In this document: piece after piece, positions 1 through 9,332 of the stretch | Layout: the number at the start of each line of letters is the position of its first letter | How positions within the stretch are numbered: the first letter of the stretch is position 1 | NCBI RefSeq assembly: GCF_021284745.1 | Contig: NZ_CP089925.1 | Location: 2,789,001-2,853,000 of the forward strand | Origin: Lysobacter sp. KIS68-7 | GTDB lineage: Bacteria > Pseudomonadota > Gammaproteobacteria > Xanthomonadales > Xanthomonadaceae | DNA: 64,000 nucleotides | Reading direction: 5' to 3' | Notes under the pieces: generated by a model | The model's database searches: none | Told to the model about the DNA's origin: nothing | Seen by the model: only the letters and a program-made list of their open reading frames with translations | Program-made: the position numbers and the translations under genes

Positions 1-321
1 GAGGCCCTGCACACCGCGCTGATCGCCAGCGGCCTGCCCTTCCGCCCGGGTTTCTGTTCCGCCCCCAACCGCAGCTGGCGCGAGCCGAGCTGGGTGGTGA
101 TGGACATGACGGATGTCGATTTCGATGGCCTGGCCCTGCGCTACGGCCAGCTGGGCACTCTGGCCTGGCAACGCGGCCAGCCGGTGCGGCTTCGCATGTA
201 CGCGGCGCAGCCGCTGACGGCCAAGCCGCGCGATTTCGTCGACTGGACGGGCCGCATCGCCCCGGCCCGCGCGCCGACGGGGACCGCGCCCTCCGGCAAG
301 ACCGGCGCACCGACCCGGTAG
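1..321 (+). CDS. C-terminal part of a DUF3293-like protein (5' end outside window)
   Basis: An open frame runs from the first base to a TAG at 319-321, giving the last 106 residues of a protein whose start lies upstream. The visible part has hydrophobic strands ending SWVVMDM, then a segment with [16 protein letters not shown], which resembles the C-terminal end of DUF3293 proteins, a small family of unknown function. The tail after about residue 80 is Pro/Gly/Ala-rich and probably disordered. It is followed by a 53-bp gap and ccmA on the same strand. The family call is from memory of the motif pattern and is only moderately secure. Confidence 0.5.
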   Translation, partial: EALHTALIASGLPFRPGFCSAPNRSWREPSWVVMDMTDVDFDGLALRYGQLGTLAWQRGQPVRLRMYAAQPLTAKPRDFVDWTGRIAPARAPTGTAPSGKTGAPTR

Positions 322-374
322 AATGGCCGCTCCGGTCGGCCCCTGGCCGATCCCAATTCCTTGCCGACTCCGCG

Positions 375-1007
375 ATGTCCACGCCTCCGCCGCTGCTCGC
401 CGCACGCGGCCTGCGCTTCGCGCGCAACGAACAACCGGTCTTCGGCCCCCTCGCGTTCTCCGTCGACGCGGGCGAGGCCCTGCTGGTGCAAGGCGACAAC
501 GGCGCGGGCAAGACCACGCTGCTGCGCGTGCTCGCCGGCCTGCTGCGCGCCGATGAAGGCACGATCGATATCGACGGCCGCCCCGCGGCGCCGGGCCTGC
601 GCGCCCGCGCCATCGCCTACCTCGGCCACCTGCCGGCGCTGAAGGCGGATCTCACGGCACTGGAGAACCTGCATTTCCTGTGCGGCCTGCACGGCCGTCG
701 CAAGGGGCAGCTGCCCGAGCATGCGCTGGCGATCGTGGGCCTGGCCGGTTACGAGGACACGCTCGCGCGACAACTCTCGGCCGGGCAGAAGAAGCGTTTG
801 TCGCTCGCCCGCCTCTGGCTCGCACCCGCGCCGCTCTGGCTGCTCGACGAGCCCTACGCCAACCTGGACCTGGAAGGCATCAACCTCGTGAACCGCATGG
901 TGCAGGCGCACCTGCGCGAAGGCGGCGCGGTCCTGCTGACCACGCACGGCGCCTATGCGGCGCCGCCGGTGCGCACGCGCATGCTGCAGCTGGAGCGCGC
1001 CGCATGA
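375..1007 (+). CDS. ccmA: CcmA, haem exporter ATP-binding subunit
   Basis: This 210-residue protein is the cytoplasmic ATPase of the CcmABCD complex. In System I cytochrome c maturation, ATP hydrolysis by CcmA drives release of haem-loaded CcmE from CcmC/CcmD. All ABC hallmarks are visible: Walker [10 protein letters not shown] at 40-48, signature LSAGQ at 134-138, Walker B LWLLDEP at 154-160 and the switch His191. The length is typical of CcmA, which is short for an ABC ATPase. Its TGA stop overlaps the ccmB start, and it opens a nine-gene ccm operon, which makes the call secure. Confidence 0.97.
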   Translation: MSTPPPLLAARGLRFARNEQPVFGPLAFSVDAGEALLVQGDNGAGKTTLLRVLAGLLRADEGTIDIDGRPAAPGLRARAIAYLGHLPALKADLTALENLHFLCGLHGRRKGQLPEHALAIVGLAGYEDTLARQLSAGQKKRLSLARLWLAPAPLWLLDEPYANLDLEGINLVNRMVQAHLREGGAVLLTTHGAYAAPPVRTRMLQLERAA

Positions 1008-1675
1008 TGGCGTCGGCGGCCAGGGCCCTGATCGCCCGCGACGCGCGCCTGTTGTGGCGCCGCCGCGGCGATGCGCTGCAGCCGGCGCTGTTCGCCTTGC
1101 TGGTGGTCGTGCTGTTTGCGCTCGCGCTCGGGGGCGAGGCGCGTGCGCTGGAACGCGTTGCCGCGCCGGTGTTGTGGCTCGCGGCCCTGCTCGCCGGCCT
1201 GCTCGCACTCGATACGCTGTTCCGCGGCGACGCCGAGGACGGCTCGCTCGAGCAATGGATGCTGGCCCCGGTGCCGCTGTCCTGGCTCGTGCTGGTGCGC
1301 ACCTTCATGCATTGGGCGACCACCGCCCTGCCCCTGCTCATCGCCACGCCCCTGCTCGGCGAACTCCTGCACCTGCCGCGCGAACAGCTGCCCGTCCTCC
1401 TGGGCTCGCTCGCGCTGGGCACCCCCCTCCTCAGCCTCCTCGGCGCGGTCGTCGCAGCGTTAACTGTCGGCATGCGTCGCTCCGGTATCCTTGTCGCGCT
1501 GCTCGCGCTGCCGCTGTACGTGCCCGTGCTGGTGTTCGGCGCAGGCAGCGTCGCGGTCGCGGCGCAGGGACTGGATGCCACCGCACCGTTGTTGCTGCTC
1601 GGCGCAGGCCTCGTGCTCGCGCTCGTGCTGGCACCGCTCGCCGCCGCTGCCGCGATCCGCATCGCACTGACCTGA
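1004..1675 (+). CDS. ccmB: CcmB, haem exporter membrane subunit
   Basis: This is a 223-residue integral membrane protein with about six hydrophobic segments, of the size and placement expected for CcmB, the membrane partner of CcmA. The frame is open far upstream, but the start is placed at the ATG at 1004, which overlaps the ccmA stop as ATGA. A second in-frame ATG at 1007 gives a protein one residue shorter. A stretch with [12 protein letters not shown] follows the third hydrophobic segment and resembles the conserved cytoplasmic loop of CcmB. It ends 6 bp before ccmC. Confidence 0.93.
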   Translation: MMASAARALIARDARLLWRRRGDALQPALFALLVVVLFALALGGEARALERVAAPVLWLAALLAGLLALDTLFRGDAEDGSLEQWMLAPVPLSWLVLVRTFMHWATTALPLLIATPLLGELLHLPREQLPVLLGSLALGTPLLSLLGAVVAALTVGMRRSGILVALLALPLYVPVLVFGAGSVAVAAQGLDATAPLLLLGAGLVLALVLAPLAAAAAIRIALT

Positions 1676-1681
1676 CCCGAC

Positions 1682-2440
1682 ATGCATCCGCTCGTCCGCT
1701 GGTTCCACCAACTCGGCTCGCCGCCCTACTTCGATCGCTTCGCCGCGCGCTGGACGCCGGTCGCCTACATCCTCGGCGCCCTGGTCATGGCCTACGGGCT
1801 GTGGGCCGCGCTGTTCCAGGTGCCGGCCGATTACCAGCAGGGCGACAGCTTCCGCATCCTCTATATCCACGTGCCCGCCGCGTGGATGAGCCTGTTCGTG
1901 TTCGGGCTCATGGCGTTCTATTCGGCGATCGCGCTCATCTGGCGCATCAAGCTGTGCGAGATCCTCGCGATGGCTTGCGCGCCGATCGGGGCCGCGTTCA
2001 CCGTGATCACGCTCGCCACCGGTTCGATCTGGGGCAAGCCGATGTGGGGCACGTGGTGGGACTGGGATCCGCGCCTGACGACGGAACTGATCCTGCTGTT
2101 CCTCTACCTCGGCGTGATCGGCCTGTACAACGCGATCGAGGACCGACGTAGCGCCGCGCGCGCCGCGGGCCTGCTCGCCATCGTCGGCGTCGCGCTGTTG
2201 CCGGTGATCCGTTACTCGGTGGTGTGGTGGAACTCGCTGCACCAGGGCCAGACGATCAGCCTGTTCGGCAAGTCGCACATGGACGCGAGCATGTTGCCGC
2301 CGCTGTTCGCGATGATCATCGCCACCAAGCTGTGGTTCATCGGTTCGCTGCTGGCGCGTGCGCGCGCCGACAACCTGCGCCGCGAAGCCGGCAAGGACTG
2401 GGTGCTGCGCCTGGCGCGCGGCACGGAGGCGTCGCGATGA
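1682..2440 (+). CDS. ccmC: CcmC, haem-handling protein that loads CcmE
   Basis: This 252-residue polytopic membrane protein has the periplasmic tryptophan-rich haem-handling (WWD) motif WGTWWDWDP at residues 122-130. Conserved histidines lie on the flanking loops, for example His63 in YIHVPAAW. CcmC binds haem and attaches it to the histidine of apo-CcmE. The length and about six membrane segments match the family. The C-terminal TGA overlaps the ccmD start (ATGA at 2437-2440), so the two genes are probably translationally coupled. Confidence 0.96.
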   Translation: MHPLVRWFHQLGSPPYFDRFAARWTPVAYILGALVMAYGLWAALFQVPADYQQGDSFRILYIHVPAAWMSLFVFGLMAFYSAIALIWRIKLCEILAMACAPIGAAFTVITLATGSIWGKPMWGTWWDWDPRLTTELILLFLYLGVIGLYNAIEDRRSAARAAGLLAIVGVALLPVIRYSVVWWNSLHQGQTISLFGKSHMDASMLPPLFAMIIATKLWFIGSLLARARADNLRREAGKDWVLRLARGTEASR

Positions 2441-2613
2441 GCTACCAGAACTACGTCATCGCCGCGTACGGGGTGTTCTTCCTCGTGCTGCTGTGGGATT
2501 TCGTCGCGCCGCGCATCGATCTGGCACGACAACTTCGGGCCGCCCGCCTGCGCGCCGCGCGCGCGCAGTCGCGTCCCGCTTCCGATGAATTGAGCAGGTC
2601 TGTTTCCGAATGA
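2437..2613 (+). CDS. ccmD: CcmD, small membrane subunit of the CcmABCD complex
   Basis: This is a 58-residue protein with one N-terminal membrane span (about residues 5-22) followed by a strongly basic cytoplasmic tail rich in Arg and Ala. That matches CcmD, which is needed to release holo-CcmE from CcmC. Identification rests mainly on size, topology and position between ccmC and ccmE, because CcmD sequences diverge. The start overlaps ccmC and the stop overlaps ccmE (ATGA at 2610-2613). Confidence 0.9.
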   Translation: MSYQNYVIAAYGVFFLVLLWDFVAPRIDLARQLRAARLRAARAQSRPASDELSRSVSE

Positions 2614-3098
2614 ACCCCACCCGCAAGCGCCGCCTCTGGCTGGTCGTCGCCATCGTGATCGCCGCCGGCATCGCCACCGCGCTCGTCGCCCTCGCCCTGC
2701 AGCGCAACGTCGCCTATCTCTACACGCCGTCGGAAGTGACCAGCGGCAGCGCCGGCGACGCCGTGCGTTCGGGCCAGGCGCGCTTCCGCCTCGGCGGCAT
2801 GGTCGCCGCGGGTTCGTTCACGCGTGCGCAGGGGTCGATGGAAGCGCACTTCCGCGTCGACGACGGCGATGCGCAACTGCCCGTCGTCTTCACCGGCATC
2901 CTGCCCGACCTGTTCCGCGAGAAGCAGGCCGTCGTCGCCACCGGCCGCATGCGCGGCGACACCTTCGTGGCCGAGGAAGTGCTGGCCAAGCACGACGAGA
3001 CCTACATGCCGAAGGAAGTCGCGGACAAGATGGGCAAGGCGCACCGCAAGCACGACGTCGCGCCTGCCGCGGACCTGCCCGCCGAGGGCGCGCAGTAA
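2610..3098 (+). CDS. ccmE: CcmE, periplasmic haem chaperone
   Basis: This 162-residue protein has an N-terminal signal anchor (about 8-30) and a periplasmic beta-barrel domain. The family's covalent haem-binding site is present as [10 protein letters not shown], with His128 as the haem-attaching residue and Tyr132 as the expected axial ligand. CcmE takes haem from CcmC and passes it to the CcmF/H lyase. The tail after about 135 is charged and likely flexible. The TAA stop directly abuts the GTG start of ccmF. Confidence 0.97.
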   Translation: MNPTRKRRLWLVVAIVIAAGIATALVALALQRNVAYLYTPSEVTSGSAGDAVRSGQARFRLGGMVAAGSFTRAQGSMEAHFRVDDGDAQLPVVFTGILPDLFREKQAVVATGRMRGDTFVAEEVLAKHDETYMPKEVADKMGKAHRKHDVAPAADLPAEGAQ

Positions 3099-5015
3099 GT
3101 GCTCGCCGAACTCGGACAAGTCGCGCTCGTCCTCGCCCTGCTCGTCGCCGGCATGCAGGCGGTGCTGCCGCTGCTCGGCGCGCAGCGTGGACGCACCTCG
3201 TGGATGCAGGTCGCGCGGCCCGCGGCCTACCTGCAGTTCGGGCTCGTCGCGCTCGCCTTCGCGATCCTGACGCACGCCTTCACCACGCAGGATTTCTCGC
3301 TGCGCTACGTGGCGACCAACAGCAACTCCTTGCTGCCGATGGTGTATCGCTACACCGCTGTGTGGGGCGCGCACGAAGGCTCGCTGCTGTTGTGGGCGCT
3401 GATCCTCTCGCTGTGGACCGCGGCGGTCGCGCGCTTCTCGCAGCGCCTGCCGTTGCCGGTGATCGCGCGCGTGCTCGGCGTGATGGGCCTGGTCGCGGTG
3501 GGCTTCCTCGCGTTCCTGCTGTTCACCAGCAATCCCTTCGAACGCCTGCTGCCTGCCGCGATGGAAGGCCGCGATCTGAATCCCCTGCTGCAGGACCCGG
3601 GGATGATCATCCACCCGCCGATGCTGTACCTCGGCTACGTGGGCTTCTCGGTGCCGTTCGCCTTCGCGATCGCGGCGCTGCTCGACGGCAAGGTCGATAC
3701 GCGCTGGCTGCGCTGGACGCGGCCGTGGACCAACGTCGCGTGGGGCTTCCTCACCTGCGGCATCGCGCTCGGTTCGTGGTGGGCCTATTACGAACTCGGT
3801 TGGGGCGGCTGGTGGTTCTGGGATCCGGTGGAGAACGCGAGCTTCATGCCGTGGCTCGCCGGCGCGGCGCTGCTGCATTCGCAGGCCGTGACGGAAAAGC
3901 GCGGGAGCTTCCGCGGCTGGACCCTGCTGCTCGCCATCGCCACGTTCTCGCTCTCGCTGCTCGGCACCTTCCTCGTGCGTTCGGGCGTGCTGACCAGCGT
4001 GCATGCCTTCGCCGCGGATCCGATGCGCGGCTTGTTCATCCTGATCTTCCTGGGCACGGTCGTCGGTGGCTCGCTGCTGCTGTACGCGCTGCGCGCGCCG
4101 AGCGACAACGATGGCGCACCGTTCGCGGCCTCCTCGCGCGAAACGCTGCTGCTCGCGAACAACCTCCTGCTCTCCACCGCGTGCGCGATGGTGCTGATCG
4201 GCACGCTGTATCCGCTGCTCGCCGATGCACTGGAACTCGGCAAGATTTCCGTCGGGCCGCCCTACTTCGCGCTGTTGTTCACTTTGCTGATGGCGCCGCT
4301 GGTGGCCCTGCTGCCGTTCGGGCCGCTGACGAAGTGGCAGCGCGAACAGGCCTCGCGTCCGTTCGCGATGCTCGTGCCGTGGGCGGGTCTCGCCATCGGC
4401 GTGGGCGTTGCGACGTTCTTCCTCGCGCCGCAAGGGCCATGGAAAGTCGCCGCCGGTCTCGCGGGTGCGACGTGGGTCGCCGCGGGCACCGCGCGCTTCG
4501 TGTGGACGCGCTTCAATTCGCAGGGCCGTCGCTTCACGCCCGAAATGGTCGGCATGACCTTTGCGCACGTGGGCATCGCCGTGTTCCTGATCGGCGCGCT
4601 GCTGGTCGAAGGCCTGGCGCAGCAGCGTGAACTCGCGCTCGCACCGGGCGGCACGGTCGCCCTCGGCAACAAGACCTTCGTGTTCGATGGCGTGCAGCAT
4701 CGCCAGGGCCCGAACTACGAAGCCGACCACGGCACCGTGCGCATCTTCGACGGCGATCGCCTGATCACCACGCTGCATCCGGAGAAGCGCCGCTACGCGA
4801 GCGGCGGCCAGGTGATGACCGAGGCGGGCATCGCACCGGGCCTGCGCGGCGACCTGTACGTCGCGCTGGGCGAACCGCTCGGCGGCGAGGCCTGGGCCGT
4901 GCGCGTGCACGAGAAACCCTTCGTGCGCTGGATCTGGCTCGGTGCGCTGTTCATGGCACTCGGTGGTTTCATCACCGCCACCGATCGTCGCTTCCGTCGC
5001 GAGGAGAAGGCATGA
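3099..5015 (+). CDS. ccmF: CcmF, haem lyase subunit
   Basis: This 638-residue polytopic protein starts at a GTG immediately after the ccmE stop. The haem-handling (WWD) motif is present as WGGWWFWDPVENASFMPW at about residues 235-252, and many membrane segments surround it, as in CcmF. It joins haem from CcmE to the CXXCH cysteines of apocytochromes, together with CcmH and CcmI. The length fits the family. The C-terminus overlaps ccmG by 4 bp (ATGA at 5012-5015). Confidence 0.97.
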   Translation: MLAELGQVALVLALLVAGMQAVLPLLGAQRGRTSWMQVARPAAYLQFGLVALAFAILTHAFTTQDFSLRYVATNSNSLLPMVYRYTAVWGAHEGSLLLWALILSLWTAAVARFSQRLPLPVIARVLGVMGLVAVGFLAFLLFTSNPFERLLPAAMEGRDLNPLLQDPGMIIHPPMLYLGYVGFSVPFAFAIAALLDGKVDTRWLRWTRPWTNVAWGFLTCGIALGSWWAYYELGWGGWWFWDPVENASFMPWLAGAALLHSQAVTEKRGSFRGWTLLLAIATFSLSLLGTFLVRSGVLTSVHAFAADPMRGLFILIFLGTVVGGSLLLYALRAPSDNDGAPFAASSRETLLLANNLLLSTACAMVLIGTLYPLLADALELGKISVGPPYFALLFTLLMAPLVALLPFGPLTKWQREQASRPFAMLVPWAGLAIGVGVATFFLAPQGPWKVAAGLAGATWVAAGTARFVWTRFNSQGRRFTPEMVGMTFAHVGIAVFLIGALLVEGLAQQRELALAPGGTVALGNKTFVFDGVQHRQGPNYEADHGTVRIFDGDRLITTLHPEKRRYASGGQVMTEAGIAPGLRGDLYVALGEPLGGEAWAVRVHEKPFVRWIWLGALFMALGGFITATDRRFRREEKA

Positions 5016-5587
5016 GCACGCCGTCCACGCCCGCCGCGCGCTGGATTCCGCTGGCGATCTTCGCCGCGCTCGCATTGCTGCTCGCCGCCGGCGTGTGGCT
5101 GAGCCGCAACCCGGATCGCGAAGCGCTGCCCTCGCCGCTCATCGACAAGCCCGCGCCGCAATTCTCGCTGCCGGTGCTGCACGAACCCGAACGCCACGTC
5201 ACCCTCGCCGACCTCAAGGGCGCGCCCTTCGTGCTCAACGTGTGGGGCAGCTGGTGCCCGTCGTGCCGCGACGAACATCCGGTGCTCACGCGCTTCGCCG
5301 AAACCAAGCGCGTGCGCATCGTCGGTTTCAACTGGAAGGACGAACGCGGCGATGCGCTGCGCTGGCTCGACCAGTTCGGCAATCCCTACTGGGTGGTCAT
5401 CGCCGACATCGAAGGCAAATCGGCCATCGACTGGGGCATCTACGGCGCGCCGGAAACCTTCCTCGTCGATGCGAACGGCACGATCCGCTGGAAGCACGTG
5501 GGCCCGCTCACCGACGCGTTGATCGCAGGCGAACTGGTCCCGGCGCTGGATGCCATCGACCCGCAGCACGAAGGGGCGAAGCCGTGA
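5012..5587 (+). CDS. ccmG: CcmG/DsbE, membrane-anchored thioredoxin for apocytochrome reduction
   Basis: This 191-residue protein has an N-terminal anchor (about 12-30) and a periplasmic thioredoxin fold with the active site WCPSC (Cys82, Cys85). CcmG keeps the CXXCH cysteines of apocytochromes reduced before haem attachment. A GAPETFLVD segment corresponds to the cis-proline loop region seen in DsbE proteins. No ccdA gene lies in this operon. The DsbD/CcdA-like N-terminal half of the protein encoded at 20226-21983 is a possible electron donor, which is inference. Confidence 0.96.
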   Translation: MSTPSTPAARWIPLAIFAALALLLAAGVWLSRNPDREALPSPLIDKPAPQFSLPVLHEPERHVTLADLKGAPFVLNVWGSWCPSCRDEHPVLTRFAETKRVRIVGFNWKDERGDALRWLDQFGNPYWVVIADIEGKSAIDWGIYGAPETFLVDANGTIRWKHVGPLTDALIAGELVPALDAIDPQHEGAKP

Positions 5588-6033
5588 AGCTCGTGCTCGC
5601 GTGCCTGCTGGCGATCGCCGCGCTGTTCGCCGCGCCGTTCGCGCATGCGCAGGTCGGCACCGACGTCGCACCGCTGCAATTCCACGACGCGCGCGAAGAA
5701 GCCCGCTTCCACGCGCTCGTCAGCGAACTGCGCTGCGTGATGTGCCAGAACCAGTCGCTCGCCGACTCCAACGCGCAGATCGCCTTCGACCTGCGCCGCG
5801 AAGTGCTCGCGCTGATGCGCGAAGGGCGCAGCGATGCGGAGATCAAGGAATTCCTGGTCGCGCGTTACGGCGAGTTCGTGCTGTACCGCCCGCGGGTGGA
5901 ACGCAGCACCTGGCTGTTGTGGCTCGGACCGGGCCTGCTGCTGCTCGGCGGCGGCTTCGTGCTGTCGCGCATCGTGCGCAAGCGCGCCACCGCGCGCGGC
6001 CCCGTCGCCGACGACACGGACCAGGAGTGGTGA
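5584..6033 (+). CDS. ccmH: CcmH, thiol oxidoreductase of the haem lyase complex
   Basis: The protein starts at a GTG overlapping the ccmG stop and is 149 residues long. A signal peptide ends near AHAQ (residue 22). The redox motif LRCVMCQNQ follows (Cys51, Cys54), and a single C-terminal membrane span lies near residues 107-123. This is the short CcmH form; the TPR module is a separate gene, ccmI, directly downstream. CcmH works with CcmG to reduce apocytochromes for ligation by CcmF. The alternative frame upstream of 5584 is a shadow of ccmG. Confidence 0.95.
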   Translation: MKLVLACLLAIAALFAAPFAHAQVGTDVAPLQFHDAREEARFHALVSELRCVMCQNQSLADSNAQIAFDLRREVLALMREGRSDAEIKEFLVARYGEFVLYRPRVERSTWLLWLGPGLLLLGGGFVLSRIVRKRATARGPVADDTDQEW

Positions 6034-7058
6034 TGTCCATGACGTTGCAATTCGCCGCCCTGGGCGCGGCGCTTTCCCTTGGCGTGCTCGCCGTCCTGCT
6101 GCATCCGCTGTGGCGCGAATCGCGCGGCGCGGTGATCGGCATCGCGCTGGCCTTCGCCCTCGCGACCTTCGCGCTGTATCGCGTGGTCGGCACGCCGGCG
6201 GCGCTGGATTCGGCCAACCTCGTCGCGCAGCCGCAGACGCTCGACGATGCGATCTCCGAATTGCAGGCGCAGCTGGCGAAGGATCCGAAACAGGCCGACG
6301 GCTGGCGCCTGCTCGGCCAGGCGCTCACCACCGAACAACGCTTCGCCGAAGCGCGGGATGCCTATGCGCATGCGGCTTCGCTCGCGCCGAAGGAACCCGA
6401 CGTGCTGGTCGAGGCCGCGCAGTCGCGCGCGCTCGCCGGGCCGCAGCGCATGTTCGACGAACAGGGCGTGCGTTACCTCGAGCAGGCCATCGCGCTGCAA
6501 CCGCAGCACCAGCGCGCGCGCTGGTTCCTCGGCATCGCGCAGCGCCAGGCCGGACACGATGCGGAAGCGGCGAAGACCTGGGAGCCCTTGCTCGCGATGG
6601 TCGATGCGAACACCGCGGCGACGCTGCGCCCGCAGATCGACGATGCACGCAAGGCCGCGGGGCTCGCACCGCTGCCGAAACCCGTGGCCACGGCCGCGCC
6701 CGCACAAGGCGGCCTGCGCGTGCGCGTGGCACTCGATCCCGACCTCGCGGCGCGCGTGCGCCTGCGCGGTGACGCCACGGTCTTCGTGATCGCGCGTGCG
6801 GCCGGCGGCCCGCCGATGCCGGTCGCGGTCGAACGCCACACGCTGCAGGAGCTCCCGCTGGACATCGTGCTCGACGACAGCGACAGCCCGATGCCGACGG
6901 CAAAGCTCTCCGCGGCCGGCGAAGTCGAAGTGCTCGCGCGCATCTCCGCCAGCGGCGATGCGATCCCGGCAACCGGCGACCTCGAATCGCGCCCGGCGCG
7001 CGTCAGCCTGCCGAGCGCCAATCCGGTCGACCTGACGATCTCAGCCGTTCGCGATTAA
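6033..7058 (+). CDS. ccmI: CcmI, TPR protein presenting apocytochrome to the haem lyase
   Basis: This is a 341-residue protein with two N-terminal membrane spans (about 7-25 and 34-52), then a TPR region (about 70-210) and a C-terminal periplasmic domain. CcmI binds the C-terminal end of apocytochromes and hands them to CcmF/CcmH. The ATG at 6033 overlaps the ccmH stop (TGATG); a second ATG is at 6039. This is the last gene of the ccm operon; a 39-bp gap without an obvious hairpin separates it from the next gene. Confidence 0.93.
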   Translation: MSMTLQFAALGAALSLGVLAVLLHPLWRESRGAVIGIALAFALATFALYRVVGTPAALDSANLVAQPQTLDDAISELQAQLAKDPKQADGWRLLGQALTTEQRFAEARDAYAHAASLAPKEPDVLVEAAQSRALAGPQRMFDEQGVRYLEQAIALQPQHQRARWFLGIAQRQAGHDAEAAKTWEPLLAMVDANTAATLRPQIDDARKAAGLAPLPKPVATAAPAQGGLRVRVALDPDLAARVRLRGDATVFVIARAAGGPPMPVAVERHTLQELPLDIVLDDSDSPMPTAKLSAAGEVEVLARISASGDAIPATGDLESRPARVSLPSANPVDLTISAVRD

Positions 7059-7097
7059 GCTAAACCGCGCCAAGCCCGCCACGGAACGACGGACCGC

Positions 7098-8216
7098 ATG
7101 ACCGAATTCATCCCGCCCGGCACGCAGTTCTTCGCCCTGCCCTCGCCTTTCGCGATGAAGCGCGGCGGCGCGCTGCATGGCGCGCGCATGGCCTATGAAA
7201 CCTGGGGCACGCTCAACGCGGCGCGCGACAACGCCATCCTCATCCTCACCGGCCTGTCGCCCGACGCGCACGCCGCCTCCAGCGAAGCCAATCCGGAACC
7301 GGGCTGGTGGGATGCGATGGTCGGGCCCGACAAGCCCATCGATACGAACCGCTGGTTCGTCGTGTGCACCAACTCGCTCGGCAGTTGCAAAGGGTCCACC
7401 GGGCCCGCCTCGTTGAACCCGGACACCGGTGAGCGGTATCGACTCGCGTTTCCCGAGTTGAGCATCGAGGACGGCGCGAATGCCGCATTCGAAGTGGTGA
7501 AGGGTTTGGGCATCGAGCGCCTGGCGTGCCTCATCGGCAATTCGATGGGCGGCATGGTGGCGCTTGCCTACCTGGCGCTGCATCCCGGTTCGGCACGCAC
7601 GCACATCAATATTTCCGGCGCGACGCGCGCATTGCCGTTCTCCATCGCGATCCGCTCGCTGCAACGCGAAGCAATCCGACTGGACCCGCAGTGGGACCAC
7701 GGCAACTACAACGACGAAACGCATTACCCCGAAGCGGGCATGCGCATGGCGCGCAAGCTCGGCGTCATCACGTATCGCTCGGCGCTGGAGTGGGACGGCC
7801 GCTTCGGGCGCGTGCGGCTGGATTCGGACCGGCGCGAGGACGAGGAACCGTTCGGGCTCGAGTTCGAAGTGGAGAGTTACCTCGAAGGCCATGCGCGCCG
7901 CTTCGTGCGCCGCTTCGATCCCAACTGTTATCTCTACCTCAGCCGTTCGATGGATTGGTTCGACCTCGCCGAGCATGGCAACGGCACGGTGGAAACCGCC
8001 CTCGGCCGCATCCGCGTGGAACGCGCGTTGGCGATCGGGGTGCAGACCGACATTTTGTTCCCGCTGCAGCAACAGGAAGAGATCGCACACGGCCTGGGCG
8101 CCGCGGGCGCCTCTGCCGGGTTCCTGCCGCTGCCCTCCCCGCAGGGCCACGACGCGTTCCTGGTGGACATTGCGCGTTTCGGGCCGGCGGTTCGCGATTT
8201 CCTGTCGGCGGCCTGA
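7098..8216 (+). CDS. metX: MetX-family O-acyltransferase (homoserine or serine O-succinyl/acetyltransferase)
   Basis: This is a 372-residue alpha/beta-hydrolase-fold enzyme. The nucleophile elbow GNSMGG places Ser149; the likely rest of the triad is Asp318 (QTDILF) and His351 (QGHDAF). MetX enzymes acylate homoserine for methionine synthesis. Some xanthomonad members have been described as succinyltransferases, including a serine O-succinyltransferase acting in cysteine synthesis. The region here reads LGSCKGSTGPAS rather than the GGCxGTTGPxS of classical acetyltransferases. A cysteine dioxygenase gene next door fits a role in serine/cysteine metabolism, but the acyl donor and acceptor cannot be settled from sequence alone. 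Confidence 0.88.
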   Translation: MTEFIPPGTQFFALPSPFAMKRGGALHGARMAYETWGTLNAARDNAILILTGLSPDAHAASSEANPEPGWWDAMVGPDKPIDTNRWFVVCTNSLGSCKGSTGPASLNPDTGERYRLAFPELSIEDGANAAFEVVKGLGIERLACLIGNSMGGMVALAYLALHPGSARTHINISGATRALPFSIAIRSLQREAIRLDPQWDHGNYNDETHYPEAGMRMARKLGVITYRSALEWDGRFGRVRLDSDRREDEEPFGLEFEVESYLEGHARRFVRRFDPNCYLYLSRSMDWFDLAEHGNGTVETALGRIRVERALAIGVQTDILFPLQQQEEIAHGLGAAGASAGFLPLPSPQGHDAFLVDIARFGPAVRDFLSAA

Positions 8217-8268
8217 GTAGAATCGCCCCCGCCCCCCACCTGAACGACCGACCGCAGAAGGCACCACC

Positions 8269-8874
8269 ATGAACGCGCAACCTGCCAGCCACGACTGTCC
8301 GGACGTCGACTTCCCGGGGCGCGACAAGTTCGTGGCCGCCATCGACGCCGCCGTTGCCGCGGGCGACGAGCATGCGATCACCGCCGCGCTGCGCAACACG
8401 CTGTGCCGGATGATCAAGGACCGCGACGTGCAGCTGCCCGCCTGCGTGCACGACCCGATCCAGGACCACTACGCGCGCCGCGAGCTCTACCGCAGCGCCG
8501 AACACGGCTACAGCGTCGTCGCGATGACCTGGGGTCCCGGCCAGGGCACCCCTCTGCACGACCATTCGGGTCTGTGGTGCGTGGAAGGCGTGTGGGACGG
8601 CGAACTGGAGATCGTGCAGTTCGAACTGCTCGAACGCGATGGCGAGCGCTTCCATTTCCGCGCCGCCGGCGGCATCCATGCGGGCCCCGGCAGCGCCGGC
8701 AGCCTGATCCCGCCGCACGAGTACCACACCATCCGCAACGCCAGCGCCGACCAGATCGCCGTCTCGCTGCACATCTACAAGGCGCCGATGGAGTGCTGCT
8801 CCAAGTTCGTGCCGCAGCGCGGTGAATGGTTCGTGCGCGAAAGCGCCGAACTCGCCACCGACGAAGCGGCCTGA
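8269..8874 (+). CDS. cdo: Cysteine dioxygenase, type I
   Basis: This 201-residue cupin oxidises L-cysteine to cysteine sulfinate with non-haem iron. The iron ligands are visible as HDH (His97, His99) and His153 in EYHTIRN. The Ser-His-Tyr triad appears as SLHIY (Ser166, His168, Tyr170). The cysteine that crosslinks to the tyrosine in animal enzymes is replaced by glycine (GTPLHDH), as usual in bacterial forms. It follows the MetX-family gene by 52 bp and precedes the DUF2214 gene by 5 bp, suggesting one transcript. Confidence 0.93.
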   Translation: MNAQPASHDCPDVDFPGRDKFVAAIDAAVAAGDEHAITAALRNTLCRMIKDRDVQLPACVHDPIQDHYARRELYRSAEHGYSVVAMTWGPGQGTPLHDHSGLWCVEGVWDGELEIVQFELLERDGERFHFRAAGGIHAGPGSAGSLIPPHEYHTIRNASADQIAVSLHIYKAPMECCSKFVPQRGEWFVRESAELATDEAA

Positions 8875-8879
8875 CCCGC

Positions 8880-9332
8880 GTGGCGACGGACCTCGGCCTC
8901 GCCGCCCTCCACCATCTGCTGGTTTTCGCGCTGACAGCGATGCTCGTCGCCCAGGCCGTGCTGCTGCGCGGCCCGCTCGAAGCCGCCACCGTTCCCCGCC
9001 TCGCGAAGCTCGACGCCGGCTACGGCGCCTGCGCGGGTGCCTTGCTCATCGTCGGCCTGTGCCGCGTGTTCTTCGGCCTGAAGGGCGCGGACTTCTACCT
9101 GCACAACCCCTGGTTCCACGCCAAGTTCGGCACCTTCGTGCTGGTGGGGTTGCTGTCGATCATTCCGACCGTGCGCTACTCGCGGTGGCGGAAGGCGCAG
9201 CGGACGCAGCCCGGCTTCGTCCCCGACACCGCCATGCTGGCCCGCACGCGCACGATCCTGCGGATCGAACTGGCGGGGGTGGCGGCGATCTTCGTGCTGG
9301 CTGCAGCGATGGCCCGTTACGGCGGCTTCTGA
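8880..9332 (+). CDS. DUF2214 family membrane protein
   Basis: Starting at the GTG at 8880, just after the cdo stop, this encodes about 150 residues with four hydrophobic spans. The pattern DLGLAALHHLLVFALTAML near the N-terminus and the FGLKGADFYLHNPWFHAKF segment in the middle are characteristic of DUF2214. The family's function is not established. The frame is open back to 8826, but that part overlaps cdo, so the GTG is preferred. It lies just before the tRNA-Leu promoter. Confidence 0.8.
   Translation: MATDLGLAALHHLLVFALTAMLVAQAVLLRGPLEAATVPRLAKLDAGYGACAGALLIVGLCRVFFGLKGADFYLHNPWFHAKFGTFVLVGLLSIIPTVRYSRWRKAQRTQPGFVPDTAMLARTRTILRIELAGVAAIFVLAAAMARYGGF

Noticed and set aside
2451-5075. An 874-codon minus-strand frame opposite ccmD-ccmF
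   Set aside because: It lies opposite well-supported ccm genes and its translation is Arg/Gln/Glu/His-rich shadow sequence.
7059-7097. A riboswitch ahead of the MetX-family gene
   Set aside because: The gap is only 39 bp and shows no conserved aptamer-like structure.
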